From: Paramecium tetraurelia
Lineage: Eukaryota > Ciliophora > Oligohymenophorea > Peniculida > Parameciidae
Direction of reading: 5' to 3'
DNA length: 64,000 nucleotides
Assembly (NCBI RefSeq): GCF_000165425.1
Contig: NW_001799619.1
Location: 190,578 to 254,577 of the forward strand
The position numbers and the translations under genes are program-made. The notes under the pieces were generated by a model. It was not told the origin of the DNA. It saw nothing but the letters and a program-made list of their open reading frames with translations, and ran no database searches. Below are positions 62,259 to 64,000 of this stretch, piece after piece; position 1 is the first letter of the stretch, and the number at the start of each line of letters is the position of its first letter.

Positions 62259-63753
62259 TCAAATACAATTAATTCTATAAGCCAATTCTTGATCTGAAAG
62301 TATGTCTATTTAAGCAATATCTATTAGTTAAAACAAATGTTTATTTGGATATTCATTTTCATACTTTATCATCTCAATAATATATTTTGACATTAGAATA
62401 AAACACAATTTTGCATGATTCATCTAAGGTGATTGTGTAGTTATTTAAATGATTGCATATTCCAAAAACTTTTGTAATTCATTTAAATCAATTTGATTCA
62501 AGGAAGAATTAAGTAGTTATATATTTTTTTCAAAGATCATTTACTTCAAAAATTGAAGCTACTGAAGGCAATATTATCCTTTTTCTGTTAAGATAAACTT
62601 ATCGAATTCCTTAAATAATACAGATTGATCAATAAGATTGAGATGACAAAATGCACAACTTTGGAGATATTAAGCTAATTGCTAAGCATATTAATATTAT
62701 CTTTATTATGCACTTACAAAAATGCTAAAATTATAAAGACTTCTTGTTGTATTGATGATGTTTAAGTACAACTTTTAGTTATTTTCAAATTCAATCTCAA
62801 GATAGTTTCTTATCATAAGTCTTTAATATTCAAATAAATTTTGATTGCTTATCAATTAAGATTCGCTCAATTATTAGCCCTTTTCCTCTTCGATATTTTG
62901 TATTTATTGCATATAATAATCATTTTTACAAAGCAACTCGTGATTATAAATTTCATCCCAATTGATGCGCTCATCCTCATTAACTTAAAGACACTTTTAT
63001 ATTAAATCCTAGAGAAGTGCATTGTCAATTTTAGGTACTACGATTGGCAATTTGATTTACTCTTGTAATTCTAATACATTCTAGGCTTTAATGGGGGGCT
63101 TTTGGAAAATGAGTTCATAAAGAATCATCCCAAGAGACCAAATATCACATTTAGAAGAATAAGGCTATCTTAGCACTGTTTATGGTGCCATATACAATGG
63201 AGTTCCTGCTACACTATTCATTAGATCATTTTCAAAGTTGATTCGTTTAGAAAACCCAAAATCTGCAATTTTAATAACGTTCTAATGAATTAAGATATTA
63301 GCTGGCTTTAAATCTCTATGGATTATAGATTTATTTTACAACTCTCGGTATCTAACAATAATGTTAGACTTTACCCATTTAATATTTGCTACAATATGCT
63401 TATTACTAAGTTGTCATCTTATTTACCTCTTTTAATCAAATCTCTTAAGTCTCCACCATCGCAAAATTCGGATATGATGTATATATTATTTTGTGTTTCG
63501 TAATAATCTAAAAATTTCACAATATTAGGATGATTTAAAGTCCTCATAGATTCTACTTCGTTTTTTAAGTGTTTCTCATTCTCCTTAAAATGATCAATTT
63601 TATTCAAATTACTTTATTAATCATTCTTTTGTCTATCACTTTGACTGCCACTGGTTATCCTTATTAGGTTTTACCTTTGAAAACAGAGCCATAAGCTCCC
63701 CTACCAATAAGATGATTCATATTAAATCTATAATGACCAATCAATTTATCCAT
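62259..63753 (-). CDS. Ser/Thr protein kinase, ULK/ATG1- or NEK-like
   Basis: ATG 63753 (MDKLIGHYRFNMNHL). Kinase motifs: GRGAYGSVFKG, catalytic Lys in VAVKVIDKRM, SIIHRDLKPANILI, IADFGFSKRI, VAGTPLYMAPQTV, WSLGMILYELIF and DERINWDEI. The YMAPQ/E and FGFSKRI segments resemble ULK/ATG1 kinases. Introns of 29 nt (GTAATT...TTTAAG) and 23 nt (GTAAAG...TGTTAG) are needed inside the domain. A ~200-residue tail follows, Gln/Asn/Leu rich, ending at TGA 62261-62259. If it is an ATG1 homolog it would start autophagy, but the tail has no clear marker and NEK-type kinases are not excluded. Confidence 0.88.
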
Positions 63754-63883
63754 TGATATTTAAAAAAATAATATAAAATATTCTCTTTTTTTATTTAGAA
63801 TTCATGAATACAACTTTACTATCTCATTCTCTAGTTCAATATAATCTCATTTCTTTTTTAAAGGCTTTTAAACTTATTCATAG

Positions 63884-64000
63884 TCAAATAAAAATGCCAT
63901 GCACTTTTTATAAGAGCAACTAAAAGAGTTTCCATACCCCATTTAGAATTCTCTGAGATTTGTCTGACTTTGAAGGATATGATGTGTAAAGATTTATATC
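63884..64000 (-). CDS. 3' end of a gene running off the window, unknown
   Basis: An open minus-strand frame from the right edge reads LYTSYPSKSDKSQRILN then VWKLFQLLLQKVHGIFI and stops at TGA 63886-63884. With only 38 codons there is no basis for a function. A plus-strand frame from ATG 63808 over the same DNA is an alternative but hits TGA quickly. Confidence 0.35.

Overview
This window looks like somatic (macronuclear-type) DNA of a ciliate, most likely Paramecium. The base composition is strongly A+T rich. Long reading frames appear only when TAA and TAG are read as Gln and TGA is the sole stop. Genes are interrupted by tiny GT...AG introns of about 20-32 nt, and the intergenic gaps are very short. 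All models were read by hand with that code; the joined exon lengths were checked for divisibility by three wherever exact ends are given. The standard-code open frames in the region are mostly broken fragments or shadows of these genes.

Layout. 1-7.6 kb: a kinase 3' end, an unknown protein, an IQ-motif protein, a TBC Rab-GAP and a small MGC-start protein. 8.6-19.9 kb: coiled-coil and low-complexity proteins, a ZC3H15/DFRP1-type CCCH protein, a RING-CH plus FHA protein, an RGG-rich protein and several unknowns. 19.9-32.9 kb: a RasGAP+VPS9 protein (GAPVD1/RME-6 type), a MORN-repeat protein, a PC4/SUB1 coactivator, the 2,107-aa CCR4-NOT scaffold NOT1 and the ciliary nucleoside diphosphate kinase NME7. 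33.5 kb: one tRNA-Thr(AGT) inside a gene-poor stretch. 34.8-42 kb: an unknown protein, an ankyrin-PH-AGC kinase, BRX1 and a CDPK. 42.6-55 kb: two very large secretory or surface proteins, one with eight ~205-aa modules and one Cys-rich with a multi-pass C-terminus. 55.3-64 kb: an FCP1/SCP-type phosphatase, unknown proteins, a pyruvate-kinase homolog lacking catalytic residues, a coiled-coil protein, a ULK/NEK-like kinase and a gene fragment.

The genes are unrelated housekeeping, signalling and surface genes in mixed orientation, not a cluster with a single function. Recurring themes are vesicle traffic (TBC, RasGAP-VPS9), mRNA metabolism (CCCH protein, PC4, NOT1, RGG), ribosome biogenesis (BRX1) and Ca2+/cAMP-type signalling. 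I saw no transposon, virus-like element, CRISPR array or telomeric repeat.

The most interesting points are the apparent pseudo-pyruvate kinase, the eight-module surface protein, the almost zero gap between PC4 and NOT1, head-to-head genes only 20-21 nt apart, and a few places where no canonical intron restores the frame. I found no clear case of a wholly new biological system.
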